Source: Hallerella sp963660435 (GTDB taxonomy: Bacteria; Fibrobacterota; Fibrobacteria; Fibrobacterales; Fibrobacteraceae). Taken from it: a DNA stretch of 64,000 nucleotides. Numbering within the stretch: the stretch's first letter is position 1; each line of letters begins with the position of its first letter. Below, piece after piece: positions 34,533 to 43,382 of the stretch. The notes below the pieces were generated by a model. That model made no database searches, had not been told where the DNA came from, and was given only the letters and a program-made list of their open reading frames with translations. The stretch lies in NCBI GenBank assembly GCA_963660435.1, contig CAVKYI010000008.1, positions 1-64,000 of the forward strand, read 5' to 3'. Position numbers and translations under genes: made by a program.

Positions 34533-34820
34533 GTTCAGAGCTTAGTTAGGAGATCTTGGAGCTTAGAAAAGCGAAGCGATCTTCTTTCTCAACTTTTCTC
34601 ACTCCACTCTTCACCCTTCACTCTCATCTAAGTTCTCAGTTCCAAGTTCCGGCTATGGATCCTACCTGCCTGTCGGCAGACCGGTCGGTCGCGGTGCTCC
34701 CTCCAGGATGACGGTGTAACGAAACAGCCGTTCAACGTAACGAACCTTTACCGCCCGACGTCATTCTGGAGAGGCGAAGCCTCGACCCGCCTGCTGCGGG
34801 CAGGTAGAATCTATTCCGCA
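34533..34820. repeat. Hairpin-repeat module A of a tandem pair
   Basis: The module runs GTTCAGAGCTTAGTTAGGAG..., then ATGGATCCTA with a nested palindrome, TCCAGGATGAC, GGTGTAACG, CGTTCAACGTAACGAACC, CGACGTCATTCTGGA and TAGAATCTATTCCG. The two GGATCC.../...GAATC halves are inverted relative to each other and each can form a hairpin. No coding frame is credible. Confidence 0.75.
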
Positions 34821-35054
34821 GTTCAGAGTTTAGTTTAGAGATCTTTGAGCTTAGAGTTGCAAAGCGGTCCGCTTTATTTGAACCTAGATGTTTGCGATTC
34901 CAAGTTCCAAATTCTAAGCTCTGACCATGGATCCTATCGGTCGCGGTGCTACGCTCCAGGATGACGGTGTAACGGAACTGCCGTTCAACATAATGAACCT
35001 TTACCGCCCGACGTCATTCTGGAAGGGCCAAAGGCCCTGATAGAATCCATTCCG
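34821..35054. repeat. Hairpin-repeat module B of a tandem pair
   Basis: It repeats the order of module A (GTTCAGAGTTTAG..., ATGGATCCTA, TCCAGGATGACGGTGTAACG, CCGTTCAACATAATGAACC, CGACGTCATTCTGGA, TAGAATCCATTCCG) but with different loop contents, for example AGGGCC-AAA-GGCCCT in place of the nested palindrome. Confidence 0.75.
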
Positions 35055-35062
35055 AATCTTTA

Positions 35063-35095
35063 GGATCCTATCCCCTTGCAGGGTCCAGGATGACC
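35063..35095. repeat. Isolated hairpin-repeat half unit
   Basis: GGATCCTATCCCCTTGCAGGG then TCCAGGATGACC is a third GGATCC-type half unit just after module B. The rest of the gene-free interval 34378-35257 holds a small TCCAGA/TCTGGA hairpin near 34395 and nothing else I can identify. Confidence 0.65.
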
Positions 35096-35257
35096 GTTTG
35101 AAGAGAATGGGCACGACAATGCCCGCATCCCCTTCACCGAGTCCCGTTTCCCCTCTAACAACTGATTCCCATCCGCTAACCTTCCGCCGACTGTAAAATT
35201 TTTCTTTACGGTGGATTTTTCGGGATAAAAAGCGTTTAAACAAAGGAACATTCTTAA

Positions 35258-35357
35258 GGTCACCTCTAAAAATTGCCTTGGTCAAGAAAATTTGAATGAC
35301 GAACCAGCGCGAAGCGCCGCAACCAAATTTTTGAAAACTGAATTTCCAGAGGCGACC
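35258..35357. mobile_element. MITE-like element, copy 4 (100 bp)
   Basis: Left terminus GGTCACCTCTAAAAATT; right terminus AATTTCCAGAGGCGACC, which has drifted at three bases. The centre goes directly from TTTGAATGACGAACC to the GCGCGAAGCGCCGC core. It ends 20 bases before the NYN gene start, so it forms part of that gene's leader. Confidence 0.82.
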
Positions 35358-35377
35358 TCAAAACAGGAGAACTCGAC

Positions 35378-36076
35378 ATGCAGGAAAAAAGCCAAAAGGC
35401 GCCTTCGTTCAAGGTAGGACTTTTCGTCGATGGATTCACTCTCCGAAAGGTAAACGAGTATTACCGCGGGTTGAATCCGGAATGCGCGGGAATCAACTTT
35501 CTCGGTCTCAGGAACTGGGTCGCGGTCCACGTTTCGCGTTACTTCTGGCCGGGGAAGTCGGTCGAAATGATGGCGCATTACTATCATCCCTACCGCAATC
35601 CGGAAGCGGACAACGACTTTCGCCATGCGGGAGTAAAGCATTTTTCGGGAGAACTGTCCAAGGCCGGTTTCGACGTACACTTTGCCTCGATCAATTACGC
35701 AAACAGTCTCTGCCCGAACCTGGAACTGAAGGACGATGTCCTTCTATATGCGGAATATCGGGAACTGGACGCTCTTGTTCTTGCCAGTACGCAGGGGCAG
35801 TACGCGGAGATTCCCGCAAGACTCGCCTCGATGGACATCCCGACGCTCCTTCTCGGCTGGAATTTCACCTATCGCAACCGCGAAAAGGAAGTCCATTGGC
35901 ACACCGACCAGAATCTGAAGCGGCAATCGACCTTTTACGTTCCCATGGAACGCGTCATGGAAAAAGCCAACACGGACGTGCTGGCTCGAAATCTCTTCCT
36001 TTCTCCCCGAACGAAAGTTACAGCTTGTCGCGGAGCTTTTTCTGGTTTTCCGAGAGGAACGTCCAGGTTATCTTAG
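35378..36076 (+). CDS. NYN-domain (LabA/DUF88-like) protein
   Basis: A 232-residue protein with a PIN-like NYN nuclease fold: KVGLFVDGFTLRKVN (first Asp) at residues about 11-25, then LELKDDVLLYAEYRELDALVLASTQGQYAEI with further acidic residues, and IPTLLLGWNF. NYN proteins are usually RNA-processing or RNA-decay enzymes. A ribosome site AGGAGA precedes the ATG. The last 59 bases overlap the convergent barrel gene. It lies beside repeats and a MITE-like element. Confidence 0.78.
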   Translation: MQEKSQKAPSFKVGLFVDGFTLRKVNEYYRGLNPECAGINFLGLRNWVAVHVSRYFWPGKSVEMMAHYYHPYRNPEADNDFRHAGVKHFSGELSKAGFDVHFASINYANSLCPNLELKDDVLLYAEYRELDALVLASTQGQYAEIPARLASMDIPTLLLGWNFTYRNREKEVHWHTDQNLKRQSTFYVPMERVMEKANTDVLARNLFLSPRTKVTACRGAFSGFPRGTSRLS

Positions 36077-36863
36077 CGCCGAGGAACCAAGTGTCGCCGT
36101 TGTTGTCCGAATCGCCGAGGCGGTGGTCTTCGAAATCGAACTCGTTGAAGCGGACGACGCGGTACCCCGCATAGGCGCCGACGGAAATCGGGTCGAAGGA
36201 AACGCGGAATTCGACCTGTGCGTTGAAGGTCGGGGAGAGCGTGCTGTAATAGCGATTATTCGCCTGCACATAGGTAGTATCCGTCCCCGATTCGATGAAG
36301 TCATAGTCGGACGCCAGATGGATGTTCAAGAGGTTTAGACCGATGCCCGCAGATGGAATCAGGTTGATGACCGTGTTTTCGCCAAAGAGCTTCCAGCCAA
36401 ACATCCAGTCGATGCCGTAAGCGAACCACTTGACGTCGTAGAGGCGCTTGCCGGTCGTGCCGCTGTAGCTTGACGGCCGGTCCGAGACCTGGGTCGGCAT
36501 GAAGTTGATGTCGAACCAGGTGAGGAACTGGTGATACTGGGCGCCGACTTCGATGTGGAGACCCAGGTAGTAATCATTGAAATGCTCGTAACGCGAAATG
36601 TCCTTGTCGGGAAGCATTCCCTTGGACGTATCGCCATCCGCGGTGATTTCCTCGACGACAATTCCCTGGTTCTTGCTGAAGAGAAGCCGGTTCAGGTAGT
36701 TTGCGTATGCGCTACGCATTCCACGGTAATCCGCACCGACGGAAACAAACCCGCGGATGTCGTGCTTCTCGTAGAATCCCTCTTCGGGTTCGGCAAGGGC
36801 GGAAGCCGTTATCGCAAAAAGACTTGCAACGAAAATCAGGAGACTGGAAAAGTTTCGCTTCAT
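36018..36863 (-). CDS. Outer-membrane beta-barrel protein
   Basis: A 281-residue protein with a signal peptide cleaved after SALA (residue 24). The mature chain shows alternating aromatic strands (YYLGLHIEVGAQYHQFLTWF, WFAYGIDWMFGWKLF, ISVGAYAGYRVVRFNEF, TWFLGAKITWTF) typical of a small barrel. The C-terminus has eight charged residues after the last strand. No specific family is recognised. Confidence 0.7.
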   Translation of the reverse strand: MKRNFSSLLIFVASLFAITASALAEPEEGFYEKHDIRGFVSVGADYRGMRSAYANYLNRLLFSKNQGIVVEEITADGDTSKGMLPDKDISRYEHFNDYYLGLHIEVGAQYHQFLTWFDINFMPTQVSDRPSSYSGTTGKRLYDVKWFAYGIDWMFGWKLFGENTVINLIPSAGIGLNLLNIHLASDYDFIESGTDTTYVQANNRYYSTLSPTFNAQVEFRVSFDPISVGAYAGYRVVRFNEFDFEDHRLGDSDNNGDTWFLGAKITWTFLSENQKKLRDKL

Positions 36864-36999
36864 AACCTTAAAATAGCTTAAAAATTTAGTCGGTGGATAA
36901 TTTCTTGCAAAAATTTGACTTTTTGGGGGTTCCCCGCGCGTTTCGGTCTGGAAAGCTTCTCGTTCCGCGTTCCGAAATCCCGTTTTCTAAATTTTAGCC

Positions 37000-38160
37000 A
37001 TGAAAAAGCTCATCGTCGCCCTGGTCGCCATCGCCCTGTTCTGCCTGTATCTTGCGCAACGGGATTCCTTTGGCAAGTCCGAAAAGGAATCGACCGCCGC
37101 TTGTCGGGAAGTCTCGGCGAGGTCACTTTCCGACGCAAGGAACTTCGGCGTCGATTCTTGCGGAAGCTTTCGAATTCTCTGGGTGAGGAACGGGAGCGCA
37201 GCGCCGCTTCGCTGGATTCTCCAGGACTCCCGGACCGAGGAACCTCTGCCGCAAAACATCGCCGAATACCCGAGGATAAAGGTTCCCGCGCATCGGATTG
37301 TCGCACTTTCTTCGACATATCTGGGCTACCTGAAATCCCTAGGCGTCGAAGACCGGATAGTCGGAATGGATTCCAGAAAATACATCGCGGACAGTTCCTT
37401 CTACGCCCGGGTAGAAGCGGGAATCGTCAAGGAAGTCGGCGGATCGGACGCCTTGCCCGAAACCATCCTCGAACTTTCCCCCGACATCGTCCTTGCGTTT
37501 TCGACGGGAGGATCCGTCTATGACACATACCCGAAGCTCGAACGCTTGAAGATGCCCGTCGTGCTTACCGCGGAATGGACAGAACGAACGCCTCTCGCCA
37601 AGGCGGAATGGATTAGGTTCTTCGGAATCCTGGCGGGAAAGGAGGCTCTTGCCGATTCGCTTTTTTCCGGGATAAAGACCCGCTACGAGTCTCTGCGCGC
37701 GCACATGGATTCCGTTTCCGCGCGCCCTGTCGTTTTTACCGGCACGCCTTCCTATGGGACATGGTACGCTTCGACCGGGGACAGTTACATGGCGAACCTG
37801 GTTCGCGACGCCGGAGGGAAGTATCTCTGGTCCTCGGACTCTTCGGAAGGTTCGCTCTCGATGCCGTTCGAAAAGGCTTTCCAGGATATCCAGGCAGCGG
37901 ATATCTGGCTGAATCCCGGGGGTGCTTCGAGCTTCGAGGAGCTTTTGACCAAGGAATCCAGGCTAGAGCGCTTTCCCGTGTGGAAGACCGGAGAGATTTA
38001 CGAGTACGATTTGCGGAAGGGGCCGGAAGGCGGCCTGGATTTTTACGAAAGCGCCGTCGTCAAGCCCGACTCCCTATTGTTAGACGTGGCAAAAATTCTT
38101 CATCCGGCGGATTTTCGCTCCGCGAATTCCAAATGGTATCGCAAACTTTCTAATATTTAG
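37000..38160 (+). CDS. ABC-transporter substrate-binding protein (FecB/BtuF type)
   Basis: A 386-residue exported protein with a signal anchor at residues 4-19. About residues 97-300 form the periplasmic binding fold: RIVALSSTYLGYLKSLGVEDRIVGMDSRKYI, ILELSPDIVLAF, a central helix, and WYASTGDSYMANLVRDAGG. This fold captures siderophores, haem or cobalamin. The first 90 residues have no equivalent in the family. No permease or ATPase is adjacent. The cNMP-binding gene follows by five bases. Confidence 0.8.
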   Translation: MKKLIVALVAIALFCLYLAQRDSFGKSEKESTAACREVSARSLSDARNFGVDSCGSFRILWVRNGSAAPLRWILQDSRTEEPLPQNIAEYPRIKVPAHRIVALSSTYLGYLKSLGVEDRIVGMDSRKYIADSSFYARVEAGIVKEVGGSDALPETILELSPDIVLAFSTGGSVYDTYPKLERLKMPVVLTAEWTERTPLAKAEWIRFFGILAGKEALADSLFSGIKTRYESLRAHMDSVSARPVVFTGTPSYGTWYASTGDSYMANLVRDAGGKYLWSSDSSEGSLSMPFEKAFQDIQAADIWLNPGGASSFEELLTKESRLERFPVWKTGEIYEYDLRKGPEGGLDFYESAVVKPDSLLLDVAKILHPADFRSANSKWYRKLSNI

Positions 38161-38165
38161 GCGAT

Positions 38166-38963
38166 ATGGCAGTGAATTCGAGCATCGGTGACTGGATTTC
38201 GGCTTCCTACGAACGGGAAGTTCCGTTTTTGCAGCAGATTCCACGCGAATCGGCGGATTTCTTTCTGCTGAACTCGCAAATCCGTGAATATGAAGCGGGC
38301 GAAGTGATAATCACCGGCCAAAGCGAAGGCGAAACGTTCTGCGTTCTCCAGAGCGGCAGAGCGCAAATCTGCGGCAAGATGCTTTCGGACGGGCATTACA
38401 ACGTGCTCGCCTGGCTCGAAGCGGGGGCGTGTTTCGGCGAGATGTCCATCATCTGCAACGAGAGGACGAGCAACACGGTCGTAGCCGCCGAGGATTGCAC
38501 AGTCCTTCACCTTTCGCGCGACGCGTTCATCAAGTTTCTCGAAAAGAATCCGAGCATTATGGTGTGCCTGTACAAGATTGCCGCGGACAGGCTCCGCGCA
38601 AAGAACCAGGCGCTCGACGAATTCGAAAGTCTTTCCCTTCTCGCAAGCGCAAAGGTGCTGCCGTTTATCGATTTCGCGCAGACTCTCGAAAAGAGTCGCA
38701 TCACGGGAACTGTTCTCTTCGAATGCAACGGGACTACCGGCTTTATCGCGTTCAAGGATGGAAGAATCTGCTGCGCGAAATGCGGGAGACTTACCGGTCC
38801 GGACGCTCTCGAGCAGATGCTTTCCTGGAGCGACGACACGCTCTTCAAGTTGGACACCCACCTGATGCCCGACACGGTGAACATCAGCCAGGAATCCGAC
38901 ACGACCAGCTTGATATTGGATGCTTTGCGAAATATCGACGAAAAGCAGAATCAAAAGAAATAA
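38166..38963 (+). CDS. Cyclic-nucleotide-binding plus DUF4388-like protein
   Basis: A 265-residue protein. Residues about 20-140 are a CRP-type cNMP-binding barrel (EAGEVIITGQSEGETFCVLQSG, GACFGEMSIICNERTSNTVVA). Residues about 155-250 resemble DUF4388/PATAN (ITGTVLFECNGTTGFIAFKDGRICCAKCGRLTGPDAL), a domain seen in gliding or signalling proteins of delta-proteobacteria. No helix-turn-helix is present, so it is not a standard transcription factor. It precedes purM by 20 bases. Confidence 0.78.
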   Translation: MAVNSSIGDWISASYEREVPFLQQIPRESADFFLLNSQIREYEAGEVIITGQSEGETFCVLQSGRAQICGKMLSDGHYNVLAWLEAGACFGEMSIICNERTSNTVVAAEDCTVLHLSRDAFIKFLEKNPSIMVCLYKIAADRLRAKNQALDEFESLSLLASAKVLPFIDFAQTLEKSRITGTVLFECNGTTGFIAFKDGRICCAKCGRLTGPDALEQMLSWSDDTLFKLDTHLMPDTVNISQESDTTSLILDALRNIDEKQNQKK

Positions 38964-38983
38964 AACAACAAAAGGAAAAACGT

Positions 38984-40009
38984 ATGAATTATGCAGACGC
39001 AGGTGTTTCCCTTTCTCGCGCGGACCAGGCGATGGTCGGCGTGAAAAAGTCCGTCCGTTCCACGTTCAACCAGGGAGTCCTGGGCGATGTCGGAAATTTC
39101 GGAGGTCTTTTCACGCTCAATCATCTCGGTCTCAAGGACCCTGTTCTCGTGAGTTCCGTCGATGGCGTCGGGACAAAGCTCAAGGTCGATATCGAAATGG
39201 GAACGCACACGCTTCCGGGACAAGACATCGTGAACCACTGCTGCAACGATATTCTGGTCCAGGGCGCGCGCCCGCTGTTTTTCCTCGATTACGTGGCGAT
39301 GGGAAGTCTTGAACCCTCCGTGATGGACAGCATCGTCGTGGGCATGGCAAAGGCCTGCCGTGAAAACGACATGGTCCTCATCGGTGGCGAAACGGCGGAA
39401 ATGCCGGGCTTCTACGCAAAGGGCGATTACGACATCTCGGGAACGATTGTCGGCGTCGTGGAGCGAGACAACATCATCGACGGTTCGCACATCCATCCGG
39501 GAACCAAGATCCTTGGACTTCCCTCGACGGGGCTCCATACGAACGGCTATTCGCTCGCCCGCAAGGCCCTTTTCGATGTCGCCGGCTACACGGTGAAGAG
39601 CAAGGTCGAAGGCCTAAAGGGAACGATCGGCGAAGCGCTGACCGTTCCGCATCGAAGCTACTACAAGAGCCTCATCGACCTGACGAACGAAAAAAAGATC
39701 GACGGCATGGTGCACGTCACCGGTTCGGGCTTCCAGGGAAACATCCCGCGCATCCTTCCGGAAAGCGTGGACGTGGTCATCGACCGCTCCGCTTGGCAGG
39801 TCCCCGCGATTTTCAAGCTCATCCAGCAGGCGGGAACGGTCGAAAAGGACGAGATGTATTCGACTTTCAACATGGGCATCGGGATGCTCCTCTTTGTCGA
39901 TGACGCGAATCTCGCCGAAGTCGAGGCGCACCTCAAGGCGAAAAACGAGCCGTTCTACATGGTCGGCGAAGTCGTGAAAGGTTCCCGCAAGGTTCTTTTC
40001 CGCGACTAG
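38984..40009 (+). CDS. purM: Phosphoribosylformylglycinamidine cyclo-ligase
   Basis: A 341-residue AIR synthetase catalysing the fifth step of purine synthesis. VSSVDGVGTKLKVDIE, GGETAEMPGFY and GLHTNGYSLAR are characteristic. The start at 38984 is preceded by AAAGGA; the open frame upstream overlaps another gene in a different frame. Length is normal. Confidence 0.95.
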   Translation: MNYADAGVSLSRADQAMVGVKKSVRSTFNQGVLGDVGNFGGLFTLNHLGLKDPVLVSSVDGVGTKLKVDIEMGTHTLPGQDIVNHCCNDILVQGARPLFFLDYVAMGSLEPSVMDSIVVGMAKACRENDMVLIGGETAEMPGFYAKGDYDISGTIVGVVERDNIIDGSHIHPGTKILGLPSTGLHTNGYSLARKALFDVAGYTVKSKVEGLKGTIGEALTVPHRSYYKSLIDLTNEKKIDGMVHVTGSGFQGNIPRILPESVDVVIDRSAWQVPAIFKLIQQAGTVEKDEMYSTFNMGIGMLLFVDDANLAEVEAHLKAKNEPFYMVGEVVKGSRKVLFRD

Positions 40010-40024
40010 AAATTTCGTACAAAC

Positions 40025-40059
40025 GAAAGGCTTCCGAACAGGGAGCCTTTTCATTTTCT
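40025..40059 (+). terminator. Terminator of purM
   Basis: AAAGGCTTCC and GGGAGCCTTTT pair with one bulge around GAACA, followed by a T-rich run, 17 bases after the purM stop. Confidence 0.75.
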
Positions 40060-40163
40060 TTTGAGCTCTCGCCCTGTCGGAGCATGGTTGGAAATTCTAT
40101 ATTCGTATATTCTTAGCGGGTCCCGTCTGGGATTCGAAGAGTTTGTCTTATTTAGGAGTTTTA

Positions 40164-41702
40164 ATGGCTATTCAGAATTCGAAGCGTGGCATTTTGATCA
40201 GCATGACACCCTATGAAAAGAGAATTGCCGTCATGGAAGGCGGAGAACTCGCAGAACTCGTCGTCGAGAGTGCGGAGTCCAACCGTGTCCTGGGCAATAT
40301 CTACAAAGGCGTCGTGCAAAAGGTGCTTCCCGCGCTGAAAGCCGCGTTTATTGACATCGGGCTTGAAAAAGCCGGATTCCTCCACCAGGAAGATGCCATA
40401 GACCGGAACATTCTGCTGTCTCGCGAATACGGGGACAAGGATGACGAAAATACAGTCGGGGAAGAACTTTCGATCGATCAGATCTTGCACGAAGGCGAGG
40501 AAATCATGGTGCAGGTGGTCAAGGAACCCATCAGCACCAAGGGTGCCCGTTTGACGACGCACCTGAGCTTTGCCGGCAGGTTCCTCGTCTGCATGCCGAA
40601 CACGAACTTTGTCGGCGTTTCCAAGCGCGAGCGCGACCCCAAGAAGCGGCGCGAGTTCAAGAAGGTCGTCCGTCGCCTGAAAGGTCCGGACGTAGGCTAT
40701 ATCGTCCGCACGAACGGTCTTTCCGAAAGCGAGCTGGAAATTTCAAAGCAGATGCGCGAGCTGGAAGCAAAGTGGGATGCGACCAAGTACAACTTTGCGC
40801 ACCAGCCGGCAGAAACTTGCATCTACAAGGAATCGGATTCCGTCGGCCAGACGATTCGCGAATACTTCAGCGACAACACGGACTACGTCTATGTCGATGA
40901 CCGCGACGAGTATTTCGCGATTCGCGAGGAATTGCAGAAGCTTTCGTCCGACAAGATAAACAAGGTAAAGCTCTGGAGTTCCAAGGAAAGTCTTTTCGAG
41001 TATTTTAAAATCGAGGACGACTATGCGCGCTCCTTGCAGCGGTCCGTGCCACTGCCTCACGGCGGGAACCTGGTAATAGACCAGACGGAAGCCCTTGTCG
41101 CCATCGACGTGAATACGGGACCGAAAGTCCACGGCAAGGATCAGGAAAAGATTATCTTCGAGACGAACATCGATGCGTGCTACGAAATCGCCAAACAGCT
41201 CCGCTTGCGTGACATCGGCGGACTTGTCGTCATCGATTTCATCGATATGGAACTTCAGGAAAACCGCGACGCCATCTACCAGGAATTCCGCAAGGCTATC
41301 CGCAAGGACAAGGCGCCGATAACGCCATCCCCGCTTAGCCAGTTCGGGCTGATGGAAGTGACGCGCAAGCGCGTCCGCACGAACCTGATGACGGAAAAGA
41401 CCGAAATCTGCCCGGTCTGCCGAGGCACGGGACACGTGTTCCGCCTGGAGACAACGCTTTCGGCCATCGACCGTTGGCTGTCGCGCGCCCGCACAAAGGG
41501 ACGTCTCAAGAAGGTCAAGATGGTCGTGAGCTCGGAGATGGTCGATTTGCTGTGCAAGGACATGGCGCGCATGTTCCACTATCTCGAATACAAGCACGAA
41601 ATGAAGCTTGAACTTGTCGAGGACGAAAAGATGTTCCCGAGCCAGTTCTACATGTTCAACGATCGGGACGAGGACATCACGGAGCAGTATAATTTCGCAT
41701 AA
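40164..41702 (+). CDS. rng: Ribonuclease E/G family endoribonuclease
   Basis: A 512-residue RNase G-like enzyme: an S1 domain with inserted loop (GNIYKGVVQKVLPALKAAFIDIGLEKAGFLH), a 5'-sensor/RNase H-like region, a DNase I-like catalytic domain with ALVAIDVNTG and LVVIDFIDM (metal-binding aspartates), and the zinc-link CPVCRGTGH. It lacks the long degradosome scaffold of RNase E. AGGAG five bases before ATG supports the start. It processes rRNA and initiates mRNA decay. Confidence 0.93.
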   Translation: MAIQNSKRGILISMTPYEKRIAVMEGGELAELVVESAESNRVLGNIYKGVVQKVLPALKAAFIDIGLEKAGFLHQEDAIDRNILLSREYGDKDDENTVGEELSIDQILHEGEEIMVQVVKEPISTKGARLTTHLSFAGRFLVCMPNTNFVGVSKRERDPKKRREFKKVVRRLKGPDVGYIVRTNGLSESELEISKQMRELEAKWDATKYNFAHQPAETCIYKESDSVGQTIREYFSDNTDYVYVDDRDEYFAIREELQKLSSDKINKVKLWSSKESLFEYFKIEDDYARSLQRSVPLPHGGNLVIDQTEALVAIDVNTGPKVHGKDQEKIIFETNIDACYEIAKQLRLRDIGGLVVIDFIDMELQENRDAIYQEFRKAIRKDKAPITPSPLSQFGLMEVTRKRVRTNLMTEKTEICPVCRGTGHVFRLETTLSAIDRWLSRARTKGRLKKVKMVVSSEMVDLLCKDMARMFHYLEYKHEMKLELVEDEKMFPSQFYMFNDRDEDITEQYNFA

Positions 41703-41740
41703 ATTAATCTATGCGGGTATCGCCCGTTAAAAACATTCAG

Positions 41741-41770
41741 AAAACGCTCGAAAGTTTCGGGCGTTTTCTG
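41741..41770 (+). terminator. Terminator of rng
   Basis: AAAACGCTCGAA and TTCGGGCGTTTT form a near-perfect stem. A second hairpin (AAAGGCT...AGCCTTT, 41803-41833) follows before the convergent xylanase gene and may serve that gene. Confidence 0.8.
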
Positions 41771-41937
41771 TTTGAAAGACGGCTGGTCGCTTTCTTGATT
41801 AAAGGCTCCACGACGTTTGCCGTGAAGCCTTTAGGTGTGTGATAAACGTTCAATTTCTATTTGAAAAAGCGAACCTTGTAGCGAGGCTTTTCGGAAATTT
41901 GCCGTCCGCGGGAGTCAAAGCTCTTTTCACTATGCGA

Positions 41938-43353
41938 CTAGGCCGTTCCGTTCTGGAAACCACGGCGGATGAGCTTTGTCACCTGCGGAACGGTATCGAT
42001 AACGCTTATGCCAACAAGAGTCGTAATGGATTCCCTGTCGAGCGAAACGAAGAATTTTCCGTCGTTCTGGAGAACTTCACTTTCTTCCTTGACGTTTTTT
42101 GTCTCCGACGTGACAAATTTTCTGAACGAAGGAACTGTTTCCGAACCCGAAAGAGATATTTCGACATTCTTGGAAGAAGTGTAATCGCGATTGATCAGGA
42201 CGACGATGACGCTGTCCTGCTTTTTGTAGGCGGAGACGAAAACATTTGCTTCCGGATTGGATGTTGCGCCGACGCGAACGGCCCCGGGCCGGACGAATCT
42301 CGAAAATTGGGAAAGGACATATCCGCGCTTGGAAGGCTTGCCGATTTCCGCTTGCGAAACGGAAAGCTTGCCTCCGAAATCTTTCTCCATGATAAGACCG
42401 TAACAGCGGCGGATATACCACCAGGTGTACAGATTGAAGTTTCCGACGGCAAGCGCGCGGTGAATTTCATAGCCGACATCCAGGGCGCGAACCGTATCCA
42501 GCTTGGCGGTCTGGTCCTGGTCGCCTGTCGAGATGAAGCCTCGCCACATGTTTCCGCTTCCCTGGCTTTCTGTGTAATGTTCCGTCATCCAGCGTTCTTG
42601 AATCGTAGCCTTTTGGTCCGCAAGCGCATACTCGAAGTAGCTGTTGGCCGTAGAAGCGTTGCTCCCATAGAAGTGAGCCCCGATGATATCCAGATTTTTC
42701 AACGCATCGGCATCGTTTAGAATCTTGTCGTAGAGCGATTTGCCGTAGGCGAAAGATTCCGCGGAAATGACTTTCGTCCCGTTCTTTCGTAGTTGCCCGG
42801 CATAGTTTCTGGTGAACTTGTACAGATTGTCCGCAGTCCAGCATGTCCAGGAATCGCACCAGTCCGGCTCGTTCTGGATGGAGATGGCATACAGGGGAAC
42901 GCCCTGGTCTTTCATGTAGGCGGCGAAATCGTTGAGATGGTTTACGTAGGCCTGCCAGTTTCCCTCTACGATTTGCGTCGAGTTGTAGGTCGTTCCCCAA
43001 CGGTTAAACGAGTAGGCGGTTTGCAGGTCGGTTGGCGGTTTCCACGGACTGGCATAGACGATAGCGCCGTAAGATTTCGCAAGCTTGGCGGCCTCCACGT
43101 CTCGCCCCCAGTCCGAGGAATTTTCGTTTACGGGAATCCGCAGCGCGGAAAGTCCCAGCTCCCCTTCGCCGGTCCCGAAGGCGATTCTTGCGTCTTCTGC
43201 GGATAGTCCCTTTCCGCCTTGCCATATATTGTGGACCATTCCCCCGAAACCTCGGATGACCTGGTGTTCTTCGCCCAGATCGACTTCGACGACGGACGCG
43301 TTTGCAAATCCAAGACCGATCCCAAGGACGAACATTTTTCTCAGGATATTCAT
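41938..43353 (-). CDS. GH30 subfamily 8 glucuronoxylanase-like enzyme
   Basis: A 471-residue exported glycanase with signal peptide to about residue 19. The acid/base glutamate is in ISIQNEPDW (Glu162) and the nucleophile in RWMTEHY (Glu258). WWYIRRCYG (Arg315-316) matches the arginine site by which GH30_8 xylanases recognise glucuronic acid side chains. A C-terminal beta domain follows. The start at 43353 has GGAGG four bases upstream. It lies 29 bases after the GH43 gene in a xylan-degradation operon. Confidence 0.88.
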   Translation of the reverse strand: MNILRKMFVLGIGLGFANASVVEVDLGEEHQVIRGFGGMVHNIWQGGKGLSAEDARIAFGTGEGELGLSALRIPVNENSSDWGRDVEAAKLAKSYGAIVYASPWKPPTDLQTAYSFNRWGTTYNSTQIVEGNWQAYVNHLNDFAAYMKDQGVPLYAISIQNEPDWCDSWTCWTADNLYKFTRNYAGQLRKNGTKVISAESFAYGKSLYDKILNDADALKNLDIIGAHFYGSNASTANSYFEYALADQKATIQERWMTEHYTESQGSGNMWRGFISTGDQDQTAKLDTVRALDVGYEIHRALAVGNFNLYTWWYIRRCYGLIMEKDFGGKLSVSQAEIGKPSKRGYVLSQFSRFVRPGAVRVGATSNPEANVFVSAYKKQDSVIVVLINRDYTSSKNVEISLSGSETVPSFRKFVTSETKNVKEESEVLQNDGKFFVSLDRESITTLVGISVIDTVPQVTKLIRRGFQNGTA

Positions 43354-43382
43354 GTTTCCTCCGTAAGAGTTTTTTTCGGGAT

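Noticed and set aside
34533..35095. Possible CRISPR array
   Set aside because: The repeats are few, unequal in length, inverted relative to each other and not separated by unique spacers; no cas genes are present.
41839..42720. 293-codon frame antisense to GH30
   Set aside because: It lacks any motif and mirrors the catalytic domain of the xylanase.
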